From positions 62,001 through 126,000 of the forward strand of contig NZ_CAJNAT010000021.1 in assembly GCF_905220705.1 (NCBI RefSeq): a stretch of DNA of 64,000 nucleotides. The letters run 5' to 3'. Each line of letters starts with the position of its first letter. Position 1 is the stretch's first letter. Below, one piece after another: positions 8,167 through 16,860 of the stretch. This DNA comes from Paraburkholderia domus. GTDB lineage: Bacteria > Pseudomonadota > Gammaproteobacteria > Burkholderiales > Burkholderiaceae. A program made the translations under genes and the position numbers. Under the pieces are notes generated by a model. That model had not been told where the DNA came from. It did no database searches and saw only the letters and a program-made list of their open reading frames with translations.

Positions 8167-9270
8167 GTGTCTGATCAGCCACACCCGCAGCCACGCCCGC
8201 CACGCTTTCGCCTGCCGCGCCGTGCCCGCACACCCTGGCAGGCGCCGCGTGCCCGCACGCTCTTCACGCGCCCCGCGGCGTCGCCGCAGCGCGTGCTGCT
8301 GCAGCGTATTTATCTTGTGCTCGGCCTGTGTGTGCTCGCCTTCGCGGTGCTTTATCTCGATCGCGACGGCCTGCAAGACGCCCACCGCAAGGTGCTCGGC
8401 ATCGTCGATCTGATGTACTTCACGATGGTCACCGTCGCCACCGTCGGTTATGGCGACATCGTGCCGGTCACCGCCCGCGCGCGGCTCATCGACGCCTTCT
8501 TCATCGTGCCGATCCGTATCGTCATCTGGTTCGTGTTTCTGGGCACCGCCTATCAGTTCGTCATTCAACGCGTCATCGAGGAATTCCGCATGAAACGCCT
8601 GCAAAAACAACTGCGCGATCACGTCGTGGTGTGCGGCTACGGATTGAGCGGTTCGGTCGCGGTGCGCGAGCTGCTGGAAAGCGGCTTCGCCGCGGAATCG
8701 ATCGTTGTCATCGATTCACAGCAGGCGGTGCTCGAAGCAGCCACGGCGTTAGGTGTGGCGGGCCTGCTCGGCGATCCGTCGCGTGAGGATCTGTTGCAGC
8801 AGGCGCAGGTGCGCATCGCCAAAGCGGTCATCATTGCCGTCAGCGACGACGCCATCGCGATCCTGCTCACGTTGACCGTACGCAGCGTCGCGCCGGACAC
8901 GAAGATCGTCGTGCGGATTCAGGAGCAAACCTATCAGCGCCAGTTGCGCCAGGCCGGTGCGGACGTGATCGTTTCGTCGACCAAAATCGGCGGTCTGCTG
9001 CTCGCCGACGCGGTGGGCAGCAACTATCTTGTCCCGTTCGTCAACGATCTGCTGTCGTCGCGCGGCCGTGTCAATCTGGTGGAACGTCCCGCCACGGCGC
9101 TCGAAATCGGCCGCTGGAGCAATGCGCTGCCGGGCGCGGTGGTGGTTGGGTTGATACGCGCCGGGCGGATGCTGTCGTTCTATGAGGACGAGCCGTGTCC
9201 GATCGAGCCGGGCGATCTGCTGATGGTGATCCAGTCGTCGCGCCATGTGAGCGAACCATCCGGCGGCTAA
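8167..9270 (+). CDS. Potassium channel with RCK/TrkA-N domain
   Basis: The likely start is GTG 8167-8169, preceded by GGAG seven bases upstream, giving ~367 residues; an in-frame ATG at 8080 would add 29 unlikely residues. After an arginine/proline-rich cytoplasmic N-terminus comes a transmembrane helix (RIYLVLGLCVLAFAVLYL), the pore with the K+ selectivity filter TVATVGYGDIVP, and a second helix (VIWFVFLGTAYQFVI). An RCK domain follows with a Rossmann start VVVCGYGLSGSVAV, then a TrkA-C-like segment. This is the two-transmembrane MthK/Kch layout for ligand-gated K+ flux. It has no operon partner. Confidence 0.85.
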   Translation: MSDQPHPQPRPPRFRLPRRARTPWQAPRARTLFTRPAASPQRVLLQRIYLVLGLCVLAFAVLYLDRDGLQDAHRKVLGIVDLMYFTMVTVATVGYGDIVPVTARARLIDAFFIVPIRIVIWFVFLGTAYQFVIQRVIEEFRMKRLQKQLRDHVVVCGYGLSGSVAVRELLESGFAAESIVVIDSQQAVLEAATALGVAGLLGDPSREDLLQQAQVRIAKAVIIAVSDDAIAILLTLTVRSVAPDTKIVVRIQEQTYQRQLRQAGADVIVSSTKIGGLLLADAVGSNYLVPFVNDLLSSRGRVNLVERPATALEIGRWSNALPGAVVVGLIRAGRMLSFYEDEPCPIEPGDLLMVIQSSRHVSEPSGG

Positions 9271-9351
9271 ACCATACCGCGCTGGCGCGCAACCGGGTCT
9301 GCTCGCAGGCGTTTTCCGCTTCCTACATCCACACTCAGCAAGGCCGCACGC

Positions 9352-10359
9352 ATGAAACTGAACCGCATGATCAGCACGGTCGAAGTGCACACCGCCGGCG
9401 AACCGTTTCGCATCGTTACGAGCGGCTTGCCGAAGTTTCCCGGCAAGACCATTGTCGAGCGGCGCGCATGGCTCAAGGAGCATGCCGATCATTTACGCCG
9501 CGCGCTGATGTTCGAGCCGCGTGGCCATGCCGATATGTACGGCGGTTATCTGACGGAGCCGGTGAGCGAAGGGGCGGACTTCGGCGTGATCTTCGTGCAC
9601 AACGAGGGTTATAGCGATCATTGCGGCCACGGCGTGATCGCCCTCGCGACGGCGGCTGTCGCACTCGGCTGGGTCGAGCGCAGCGAGCCGGAAACGCGTG
9701 TCGGCATCGACGCGCCCTGCGGTTTCATCGAAGCGTTCGTGCAATGGGACGGCGAGCAGGCGGGGCGGGTGCGCTTCGTCAACGTGCCGTCGTTCATCTG
9801 GCAGCGCGACGTGACGGTGCACACGCCGAATTTCGGCGAAGTGCGCGGCGATATCGCGTTCGGCGGTGCGTTCTATTTCTACACGTCGGGCAAGCCCTTC
9901 GATCTGAACGTGCGCGAAGCCGAGATCGACCGGCTGATCCAGTTCGGCGACGAAGTCAAACGCGCGGCGAACGCGGCCTTCAAGGTCGAGCATCCGCTGA
10001 TTCCGGAGATCAACCACATCTACGGCACGATCATCGACAACGCACCGCGTCACGCCGGCTCGACGCAGGCCAATTGCTGCGTGTTCGCCGACCGGGAAGT
10101 CGACCGCTCGCCGACTGGCTCCGGCACCGCGGGCCGTGTCGCGCAACTCTATTTGCGCGGCGAATTGGGACGCGACGAGACGCTGGTCAACGAATCGGTG
10201 ATCGGCACGATATTTCGTGGCCGCGTTGTGTCGGAGACGAAGCTCGACCGTTTCGACGCAGTGATTCCGGAGATCGAAGGCGACGCGCACGTGTATGGTT
10301 TTGCAAACTGGATCGTCGACGAACGCGATCCGCTGACTTACGGTTTTCTGGTGCGCTGA
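9352..10359 (+). CDS. lhpH: trans-3-hydroxy-L-proline dehydratase (proline racemase family)
   Basis: 335 residues of the proline racemase fold. The two catalytic positions are Cys91 (in SDHCGHG) and Thr255 (in DRSPTGSGT). In racemases and 4-hydroxyproline epimerases both are cysteine; replacement of the second by threonine is the established hallmark of trans-3-hydroxy-L-proline dehydratases, which eliminate water to give pyrroline-2-carboxylate. The next gene encodes a reductase for exactly that product, 40 bp downstream, so the assignment is mutually supported. The symbol follows the Azospirillum naming and is by analogy. Confidence 0.78.
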   Translation: MKLNRMISTVEVHTAGEPFRIVTSGLPKFPGKTIVERRAWLKEHADHLRRALMFEPRGHADMYGGYLTEPVSEGADFGVIFVHNEGYSDHCGHGVIALATAAVALGWVERSEPETRVGIDAPCGFIEAFVQWDGEQAGRVRFVNVPSFIWQRDVTVHTPNFGEVRGDIAFGGAFYFYTSGKPFDLNVREAEIDRLIQFGDEVKRAANAAFKVEHPLIPEINHIYGTIIDNAPRHAGSTQANCCVFADREVDRSPTGSGTAGRVAQLYLRGELGRDETLVNESVIGTIFRGRVVSETKLDRFDAVIPEIEGDAHVYGFANWIVDERDPLTYGFLVR

Positions 10360-10399
10360 ATCGAACCCAACCCATCGCAAGGACTGGAAAGACTCGTTT

Positions 10400-11353
10400 A
10401 TGACCCGCCCGACCACGCAGATTTTCGACGCTGCCGCCACCGCGCGGCTGATCCCGTATCCGACGCTCGTCGACACCTTGAAGCGCGCGAGCATCGACTA
10501 CGCGCAGCAACGTATCGTGAGTCCTGAACGACTCGTCGTGCCGCTCAACGAGGGCGGCATCATGCTGTCGATGCCGGCCACCGCGCCCGATCTCGCGATC
10601 CACAAGCTGGTCAACGTGTGCGCAAGTAACGGACCGCGCGGCATCCCGACGATCCATGGCCAGGTGATGGCCTTCGACGCCGACACCGGCGAGACGCTCT
10701 TCATCCTCGACGGGCCGACGGTAACCGGGCGTCGCACGGCGGCGATGTCGATGCTCGGCGTACACACGTTCGCGCCGGCGAGGCCGCACGAATTCCTGCT
10801 CATCGGTACCGGCACGCAGGCCGTGAATCATCTGGAAGCGATCGGCGAACTGTTCCCCGATGCGCGCGTGTGGGTGAAGGGCAGTGCGCCCGCGCGGGCT
10901 GAAGCGTTTTGCGCCGCCCATGGCACACGCGGCGCGCATGGCGGCAAGGCGCGCGAACTGCAACCGCTGACCGACCCAGATGGGAACATTCCTGATTCAA
11001 TCGACGTGGTGATCGCGCTGACCACCAGCAAGCAGGCCGTCTATGACGAAGCGGCGCGTGCGGACCGGCTCGTGATCGGCGTCGGCGCGTTCACGCCGGC
11101 CATGGTCGAGATCGGCGCGCGCACGATCGCAGGCAGCGCGCTGTTCGTCGACGACGAAGCCGGCGCCCGACATGAAGCCGGTGATTTCATCCAGGCCGGC
11201 GTCGATTGGGCGCAGGTCGGTGGAATTGCCGCAGTGGTGGAAAATGCCACGTTGTTGCCGCCAGGAAAACCGCTTGTTTTTAAAAGCGTCGGTTGCGCGG
11301 CGTGGGATCTGGCGGCCTGCCGCGTGGCGCGCGAAGCCTTGTCAGGCGGCTGA
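10400..11353 (+). CDS. lhpI: Delta1-pyrroline-2-carboxylate reductase (ornithine cyclodeaminase/mu-crystallin family)
   Basis: 317 residues. The Rossmann motif is LLIGTGTQAVNHLEAI; KLVNV in the N-terminal half carries the conserved lysine, and the family's late V-G-A-F and DD segments are present. Relatives of this length next to proline-racemase-like genes reduce pyrroline-2-carboxylate with NAD(P)H to L-proline. Behind the dehydratase it would complete conversion of trans-3-hydroxy-L-proline to proline. An ornithine cyclodeaminase role is the alternative, but the context argues against it. A terminator follows at about 11485. Confidence 0.75.
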   Translation: MTRPTTQIFDAAATARLIPYPTLVDTLKRASIDYAQQRIVSPERLVVPLNEGGIMLSMPATAPDLAIHKLVNVCASNGPRGIPTIHGQVMAFDADTGETLFILDGPTVTGRRTAAMSMLGVHTFAPARPHEFLLIGTGTQAVNHLEAIGELFPDARVWVKGSAPARAEAFCAAHGTRGAHGGKARELQPLTDPDGNIPDSIDVVIALTTSKQAVYDEAARADRLVIGVGAFTPAMVEIGARTIAGSALFVDDEAGARHEAGDFIQAGVDWAQVGGIAAVVENATLLPPGKPLVFKSVGCAAWDLAACRVAREALSGG

Positions 11354-11484
11354 TCGCGGACCGTTTGCAAGGCCCGGCGCAGGGCGGTTCGCAGGTCCTG
11401 GTTGGCATCTTGCGCCAACCTGCGGCACATGTTGCCGTGCAAACAATCTCAAAACGTTGCAACATAGACGTTTGCCAGAAAAAG

Positions 11485-11508
11485 GTGCCGGTCCGCCGGC
11501 GTTTTTTT
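11485..11508 (+). terminator. Rho-independent terminator after the hydroxyproline pair
   Basis: GCCGG (11487-11491), loop TCCG, CCGGC (11496-11500), then G and seven T residues. The short, GC-only stem followed by a U-run is a typical intrinsic terminator, about 130 bp after the reductase stop and 50 bp before zwf. Confidence 0.7.
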
Positions 11509-11556
11509 GCCCTTTGTCCGTTGACTTGACGCCTACCACGACGCTGCGACCGCGCT

Positions 11557-13038
11557 ATGACGACCCACCACGCTTCTGCCACTCCCGACCTGCCGCTCGA
11601 CATGATCATCTTCGGCGGCACCGGCGACCTGTCGTTTCGCAAGCTGCTGCCCGCGCTCTACATGGCGCATCTGCACTGCAATCTGCCGCCGGATACCCGC
11701 ATTCTCACGATCGGCCGCAAGCCGTGGTCGCGTGAGGAGTACATCAACGAATTCATGGAAGCGAAGGCGAAACCCTTCATCGAAAAGAAGGCGTTCGATG
11801 CCGCCGCCTGGGACAAATTCCTCGCGCTGTTCGAGTACGTGCGCATGGATGTCGATTCGGTCGAGGACTACCAGCGTCTGAAGGAGGCCTCGCGCGACGG
11901 CGTGCGCCGCGTGTTCTATCTCGCGACTTCGCCGGACCTGTTCACGCATATTTGCGAAAACCTTTCGGCAGCGGGATTGGTCGACGAGAATTCACGGGTT
12001 GTGCTCGAGAAACCGCTGGGCCACGATCTGGCGTCCGCGCAGGAGATCAACACGGCGGTCGGCAAGCATTTCAGCGAAGCGCAGATCTACCGTATCGACC
12101 ACTATCTCGGCAAGGAAACCGTGCAGAACCTGATGGTGCTGCGCTTTGGCAACGCGATTTTCGGCCCGCTGTGGCAGGCGCCGTATATCAAGCGCGTGCA
12201 GATCACGGTGGCCGAAGAGGTCGGCGTGGGCAGCCGCGCGGGCTTCTACGATAAGACTGGCGCGCTGCGCGACATGGTGCAGAACCACTTGCTGCAACTG
12301 CTGTGCATCGTCGCCATGGAGCCGCCGGTGTCGCTCGATCCGGATGCGGTGCGTGACGAAAAACTCAAGGTGCTGCGCTCGCTGCGGCCCATGACGCCCG
12401 AGGATATCGCTCGCGATACCGTGCGTGGCCAGTACACGGCCGGCGCGGTGAACGGCGAGCCGGTCAAGGGCTACCTCGAGGAAGACAACGTGCCGCCGGG
12501 TAGCCGTGCCGAGACTTTCGTCGCGTTGCGCGCGCATATCAACAACTGGCGTTGGGCCAATGTGCCGTTCTTCCTGCGTACCGGCAAGCGTATGCAGAAG
12601 AAGGTGTCGGAGATCGTTATCGAGTTTTCCGAGTTGCCGTTCTCGATCATTCCGAGCGGTGGGCGCAACTACGGCAACCGTCTCGTGATCCAGTTGCAGC
12701 CGGAAGAATCGATCCAGTTGCAGATGCTCGCAAAGGAGCCGGGCAGCGGCATGCACATGCTGCCGGTGAATTTGAATCTGGATTTGCAGCAGGCTTTCAC
12801 CGAGCGTCGCGCGGAAGCGTATGAGCGTTTGCTGATCGACGTGATTCGCGGACGCCTCACGCACTTTATGCGCCGCGACGAACTCGAAGCCGCATGGGCG
12901 TGGGCCGAACCGATTCTGGAAGGCTGGAGCAAGTCGGGCGACAAGCCGCGCGGCTATACGGCAGGTACGTTCGGACCGGCTGCGTCGACAGCGCTGATGG
13001 CGCGGGAAAATGCCGTGTGGGCGGAAGAATCGCAGTAA
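11557..13038 (+). CDS. zwf: Glucose-6-phosphate 1-dehydrogenase
   Basis: 493 residues, normal length. The NADP-binding N-terminus is MIIFGGTGDLSFRKLLPALY. The signature RIDHYLGKE holds the substrate-binding histidine and lysine of the active site. EKPLGHDL and FRTGKRM-type segments (here FLRTGKRMQKK) are also standard. It oxidises glucose 6-phosphate to 6-phosphogluconolactone, producing NADPH for the pentose phosphate or Entner-Doudoroff route. No pgl or edd gene adjoins it, and it lies alone between two terminators, so it is probably monocistronic. Confidence 0.95.
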   Translation: MTTHHASATPDLPLDMIIFGGTGDLSFRKLLPALYMAHLHCNLPPDTRILTIGRKPWSREEYINEFMEAKAKPFIEKKAFDAAAWDKFLALFEYVRMDVDSVEDYQRLKEASRDGVRRVFYLATSPDLFTHICENLSAAGLVDENSRVVLEKPLGHDLASAQEINTAVGKHFSEAQIYRIDHYLGKETVQNLMVLRFGNAIFGPLWQAPYIKRVQITVAEEVGVGSRAGFYDKTGALRDMVQNHLLQLLCIVAMEPPVSLDPDAVRDEKLKVLRSLRPMTPEDIARDTVRGQYTAGAVNGEPVKGYLEEDNVPPGSRAETFVALRAHINNWRWANVPFFLRTGKRMQKKVSEIVIEFSELPFSIIPSGGRNYGNRLVIQLQPEESIQLQMLAKEPGSGMHMLPVNLNLDLQQAFTERRAEAYERLLIDVIRGRLTHFMRRDELEAAWAWAEPILEGWSKSGDKPRGYTAGTFGPAASTALMARENAVWAEESQ

Positions 13039-13093
13039 GCAGGGTATTTCGCTTTGGTGGTTCTCTGACGCTTTGAAGTGTTAGCCACATAAG

Positions 13094-13125
13094 AAAAGGC
13101 GGCCCGCAGAAACGGGCCGCCTTTT
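13094..13125. terminator. Strong terminator after zwf
   Basis: A perfect 13-bp stem (13094-13106 with 13113-13125) around a six-base loop CAGAAA, flanked by an A-run on one side and T6 on the other. It can therefore end transcription of zwf and also of leftward transcripts entering from the right. Confidence 0.9.
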
Positions 13126-13149
13126 TTCGTTACGTGTTGCCGTGCTGAT

Positions 13150-13371
13150 TTAAGGCAATGAAATCGTTAACGTGGCTGATTGCGGTCCGAGTTTGACCAC
13201 CTGCGAATACGGCGCGAGCGTGCGCAACGTCTGATCGCGCAGATAGGTGTTCAGGCCGAGATAAGCGAGCAGTCCGACCAGCGCGAACACTGCGCCGATC
13301 GACCACAATGGCACCTCACGCTTGAGCACGTCCTCGTGACTCGCGGCAGCCAGGTTCGTGGTCTGCGCGGC
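13150..13371 (-). pseudogene. C-terminal remnant of a DotU/TssL-like secretion protein
   Basis: On the minus strand, a frame ending at TAA 13150-13152 reads HEDVLKREVPLW, then a hydrophobic helix (SIGAVFALVGLLAYLGL), then a ~40-residue tail. The R-x-VPLW motif before a single C-terminal membrane helix is typical of the DotU/TssL proteins of type IVB/VI secretion. Upstream the frame is closed by TGA at 13372-13374, while another frame is open for a further ~180 bp, so the gene is broken by a frameshift or is a chimera. No start codon, no secretion neighbours. Family assignment is tentative. Confidence 0.4.
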
Positions 13372-13739
13372 TCACAGCCGCCGCAGCAGCGTTCACGGTT
13401 TTGAAGCTCTCATTGCTGACGATGCGTGTCACTCGACGCGCATCTGCTTCACCGGAAACTCGAGCAACGCACACACGTGCGCGCAGGTGGGCACCCTGGT
13501 CGGGATAGAGCGCCTTGATCGGCTCGGTTTCGCTGGGATCGAATGCTTCGAGCAACACGTCAAGTTGACCGGATACATCCGCTCGCCGCCCGGGGGGGGG
13601 GGCAGAGGATGACGGTCGTCAAACGTTTCGACAATCCGAACTCTTTCAATTTTTATAGTTGATCTGCTGACGCAGTTGGTGCGGAGGACACTACCGAACT
13701 AACGCGTCCGCAATATTGCGAATCTGCATGAAACCCGCC
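13372..13739. other. Non-coding or decayed region with an 11-G run
   Basis: Leftward frame 13375-13558 (reading VLLEAFDPSETEPIKALYPD near its start) looks protein-like but has no recognisable family or intact start and may be the broken front of the adjacent fragment. A run of 11 G lies at 13592-13602. The rest, up to the LysR stop, contains nothing I can support. Confidence 0.35.
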
Positions 13740-14696
13740 TCAGGCGGGATGCAGGCCACGCAACAGTTGACGGACTCGCGACAGGTCCTGATCGACGTGT
13801 TCGGTCTGCTCGAACAATTCCGCGAGCCAGTCGACGAAGGCCCGCACGCGCGGGGACACGCGGCGATTCTTCACATACGCGACCGAAACCGGCATCGGCA
13901 CGGGTTTCCATTGCGGCAGCACTTCGCGCAACAGTCCCGAATCGAGGTAGGGCTGTGCGGCGATCCGTGCGGGTTGGATCAACCCCAGACCTTGCAATCC
14001 GCAGGTGAGATAGGCCTGCTCGTCGCTGACTTTGACGAAGCCTTTGACCTTGACGTTTTGCGCTTCACCGTCCACTTCGAAGTCGAAATCGACGTCGCGG
14101 CCGTTATGCGGCGACATGCAATTGACGGCGACGTGTCCGCGCAGATTGTCGAGGTCGGCGGGCGTGCCGTGACGGGCCAGGTAGGCTGGGCTTGCGCATG
14201 TCACGTGCTCGAGGGTGCCTAATTGCCGCGCGATCAGATTCGAATCTGGCAATTCGCCTAGCTGGATGCTGCAGTCGATGGCTTCCGAGATCAGGTCAAC
14301 CGTGCGGTTGCTGATGCCGATCGCCAGATCGAGGTTCGGATAGCGGGTGTGGAAGTCGTCCAGAGCCGGCAGGACGATGGCGCTCGCTACCGCGCCGGGC
14401 ATCTCGATGCGCAGGCGGCCGGTCAGGTTATCCGTTGCATGACGGAGGCTGGCTTCCATTTCGTCGATGTCGGCGAGGATTTGCGCGCAGCGCTCGTAGT
14501 AGGCTGCGCCTTCTGGCGTGATGCTCAGGCGCCGCGTTGTGCGGGTTAGGAGGGCGGTGCCTAGCAGGGCCTCCAGGTTCTGGACGATGGTTGTCGCTGT
14601 CGCGCGGGGGATGTCTAGGGATTCCGCTGCGCGGGTGAAGCTGTTGGTGTCCACGATTCGGATGAATGTCCGCATTGCAGTTATTCTGTCAATCAC
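13740..14696 (-). CDS. LysR-family transcriptional regulator
   Basis: 318 residues. The N-terminal winged HTH is complete (MRTFIRIVDTNSFTRAAESLDIPRATATTIVQNLE), with the usual TRRLSITPEG wing. A LysR substrate-binding domain follows from about residue 90. This subgroup, with ATATTIVQNLEALLG and TTRRLSIT, is common in Burkholderia next to oxidoreductase genes, but here its divergent side is the repeat region, so the target cannot be named. The C-terminal tail runs ~20 residues past the domain. Confidence 0.88.
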   Translation of the reverse strand: MIDRITAMRTFIRIVDTNSFTRAAESLDIPRATATTIVQNLEALLGTALLTRTTRRLSITPEGAAYYERCAQILADIDEMEASLRHATDNLTGRLRIEMPGAVASAIVLPALDDFHTRYPNLDLAIGISNRTVDLISEAIDCSIQLGELPDSNLIARQLGTLEHVTCASPAYLARHGTPADLDNLRGHVAVNCMSPHNGRDVDFDFEVDGEAQNVKVKGFVKVSDEQAYLTCGLQGLGLIQPARIAAQPYLDSGLLREVLPQWKPVPMPVSVAYVKNRRVSPRVRAFVDWLAELFEQTEHVDQDLSRVRQLLRGLHPA

Positions 14697-14844
14697 GATT
14701 CAAACTCCTGTTGGTGTTAAGGGTTCTCTTTTTGCCTTTGGCGGCGGCATTGTCTGTGTGCCTGCGGCGATGGCTTTTTTTTGCTTTTGGTTTTTTGTCT
14801 TGCTCAGTGCGTGTGTTTGTTTGCCTACGGCGTTGGGCTTTGCC

Positions 14845-15060
14845 TGGCTTGGTTGCCTGCGCGGCGCTTGTTTCTGTGTGCCTGCGGTGTGGGCCTTTCC
14901 TTGGTTTCTTATTGGTCTATTAGCGTCGCCCCTGTGCGGGGCGGCACCTACTTTTCTTTGCATGCCGCAAAGAAAAGTAGGCAAAAGAAAGCGGCTCAAA
15001 CCGCTAGCTCATAAGTGGGTCCTCTGGCTTGGAGGGGACAGTGGAGCATCTGGAATCTGT
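14845..15060 (+). repeat. Dispersed Burkholderia-type repeat, copy 1
   Basis: Contains a perfect 15-bp palindromic hairpin, CCTACTTTTCTTTGC (14947-14961) with its complement at 14967-14981 and loop ATGCC. The surrounding ~200 bp recurs inverted at 15577-15800 with very high identity around the hairpin and degenerate outer parts. Elements of this kind are widespread between genes in Paraburkholderia. I see no gene inside it. Confidence 0.8.
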
Positions 15061-15102
15061 GCTCTCGCATATTTCGCCCCGGTGACAAGGCAGTCATTCT
15101 TC

Positions 15103-15330
15103 CGGCGGCGCTGCGCGCGCCGACGTGGTGCTTCGTTAGAGCCGCCCGCCGTTGTTATGCCCAACAGCACTTCACAAAGCCGCCCGCTGTATTTGATGCC
15201 CGAGGCACTTCAAAAAGGCGGTTTGCCGTATTTACGCTCAGCAGCAGTTCACCCGGCTCCCCGCCGGTTTTGATATTCGCAGCACTTCAGAAGCTGCTTG
15301 TCGTAGTCGGTACTCGCGGCATTTAATCAA
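15103..15330 (+). repeat. 38-bp degenerate tandem repeat array
   Basis: Five units begin at 15141, 15179, 15217, 15255 and 15293, exactly 38 bp apart, sharing a GCCGCCCGCTGT-like start and an AGCACTTCA-like end. A more diverged unit precedes at 15103. Frames across it are open but resemble no family I know, so I treat the array as a repeat, possibly a decayed repeat-protein gene. Confidence 0.75.
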
Positions 15331-15333
15331 ACC

Positions 15334-15389
15334 GCCTTCAGCCTTCAGCCTTCAGCCTTCAGCCTTCAGCCTTCAGCCTTCAGCCTTCA
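15334..15389 (+). repeat. Heptanucleotide tandem repeat (GCCTTCA)x8
   Basis: Eight perfect copies of GCCTTCA run from 15334 to 15389, directly after the 38-bp array. Such a short perfect array can change copy number by slippage. A unit of seven is not a multiple of three, but no gene overlaps it, so no phase-variable product is evident. Confidence 0.92.
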
Positions 15390-15576
15390 GCGCTTCGCAT
15401 GCCGCTAGTTATGTTGAGCATCGCGGCGACTCCGAGACACTAAGTCCGTCAACATTTCGCCGAGGCGAAGCCGACGGCCCCCACCTCGTCCAAACGAAGC
15501 CATGGGTTTGCATGATGCCCCCTTCCGGCGAGCACGGAGTGCGAGGCGGGAGGTATGACGGCTTTGTCACTCACGC

Positions 15577-15800
15577 TGAGTGCGCGAGAGCACAGATTTC
15601 AGATGTACCACTATCGTGGCTGTGCGGGGGACCCGCTTAATAATTAGCGGGGTGAGCCGCTTTCTTTTGCCTACTTTTCTTTGCGGCATGCAAAGAAAAG
15701 TAGGTGCCGCCCCGCACAGGGGCAACGCTAATAGACCACTAAGAAAACAAGGAAAGGCCAACGCCATAGGCAAACAGAAACCAAGCGCCGCGCAGGCAAA
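15577..15800 (-). repeat. Dispersed Burkholderia-type repeat, copy 2 (inverted)
   Basis: Inverted partner of 14845-15060. The hairpin arms are 15670-15684 and 15690-15704, and the loop GGCAT is the reverse complement of the copy 1 loop. Homology continues through AGCACAGATTTCAGAT (around 15590) to CTTGTTTTCTTAG-like sequence near 15740. The two copies enclose about 500 bp holding the tandem arrays. The outer end touches the adh stop codon. Confidence 0.8.
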
Positions 15801-15807
15801 AACCCAA

Positions 15808-16860
15808 TCACTTCCGTAAGGAATCCAGATCAACCACAAACCGATACTTAACATCACTCTTAAGCATCCGTTCAAAGGCCTCATTAATCCCCTGCATAGG
15901 AATCACTTCAATATCCGAAGTAATCCCGTGCTCGCCGCAAAAATCGAGCATCTCCTGCGTCTCGGCAATGCCGCCAATCAATGACCCAGCCAGACGGCGA
16001 CGCTTGAAGATCAGATTGAACACCTGCGGCGACGGATGATCATGCTCCGGAGCACCCACCAGCGTCATCGTCCCATCACGCTTCAGCAGATTCAAAAACG
16101 GATTCAAATCATGCTGCGCAGCCACGGTATTCAGAATGAAATCGAAGCTGTTGGCATGCGCACCCATCTCCTCAGCATTCTTCGAGATGACAACCTCATG
16201 CGCACCAAGCCGCTTGGCATCTTCAATCTTCGACGGCGACGTCGTAAACAACACGACATGCGCGCCCATCGCACGGGCCAACTTCACACCCATGTGACCC
16301 AGGCCGCCCAGCCCGACAATCCCGACCTTTTTGCCAGGACCGGCACCCCACGTGCGCAGCGGCGAATACGTCGTAATGCCCGCGCACAACAACGGCGCCA
16401 CACCCGCCGGGTCGAGATTCTCCGGCACGCGCAGCGTGAATGCCTCATCCACGACCAGTTGCGTCGAATAACCACCGTAAGTGACCTGACCGTCAACCCG
16501 GTCAACACCGTTGTACGTGCCGACAAAACCGTTTTCGCAATACTGTTCGAGACCTTCCTCGCAACTCGCACACGTACGGCATGAATCGACCAGGCAGCCC
16601 ACGCCCACCAGATCGCCTGCCTTGTACTTCGTCACGTCCGGGCCGACCGCCGTCACGCGGCCGACAATTTCATGGCCCGGCACCACCGGAAAAACCGTGT
16701 TCTTCCATTCGTTGCGTGCCTGGTGCAAGTCGGAATGGCACACGCCGCAGAACAGGACTTCCATCTGCACGTCATGGGCGCGCAGTTCGCGGCGCTGGAT
16801 TTCGAACGGAGCGAGCGGCGCGGTAGCGTCGGTCGCTGCATAGGCATAAGTCGTGCTCAT
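15808..16860 (-). CDS. Zinc-dependent NAD(P) alcohol dehydrogenase (cinnamyl-alcohol/YahK type)
   Basis: 350 residues from ATG 16858-16860, with GGAG seven bases upstream; the frame is open further 5' but lacks support. CGVCHSDLHQ holds the catalytic zinc cysteine, GHEIVG the histidine-glutamate pair, CRTCASCEEGLEQYC the structural zinc cysteines and GLGGLGHMGVKLA the nucleotide-binding fold. This subgroup reduces aldehydes such as cinnamaldehydes with NADPH. It is divergent from an AraC regulator whose class often controls adjacent alcohol dehydrogenases, so induction by an aldehyde or alcohol is likely. Confidence 0.9.
   Translation of the reverse strand: MSTTYAYAATDATAPLAPFEIQRRELRAHDVQMEVLFCGVCHSDLHQARNEWKNTVFPVVPGHEIVGRVTAVGPDVTKYKAGDLVGVGCLVDSCRTCASCEEGLEQYCENGFVGTYNGVDRVDGQVTYGGYSTQLVVDEAFTLRVPENLDPAGVAPLLCAGITTYSPLRTWGAGPGKKVGIVGLGGLGHMGVKLARAMGAHVVLFTTSPSKIEDAKRLGAHEVVISKNAEEMGAHANSFDFILNTVAAQHDLNPFLNLLKRDGTMTLVGAPEHDHPSPQVFNLIFKRRRLAGSLIGGIAETQEMLDFCGEHGITSDIEVIPMQGINEAFERMLKSDVKYRFVVDLDSLRK

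Noticed and set aside
14518..15273. Protein-coding gene across the repeat region
   Set aside because: The long open frames there are low in complexity, overlap the LysR gene antisense and consist of the inverted and tandem repeats. No family resemblance.
15334..15389. CRISPR array
   Set aside because: The perfect 7-bp units have no spacers, and the 38-bp units before them are degenerate and contiguous with no constant repeat/variable spacer pattern. No cas genes are near.
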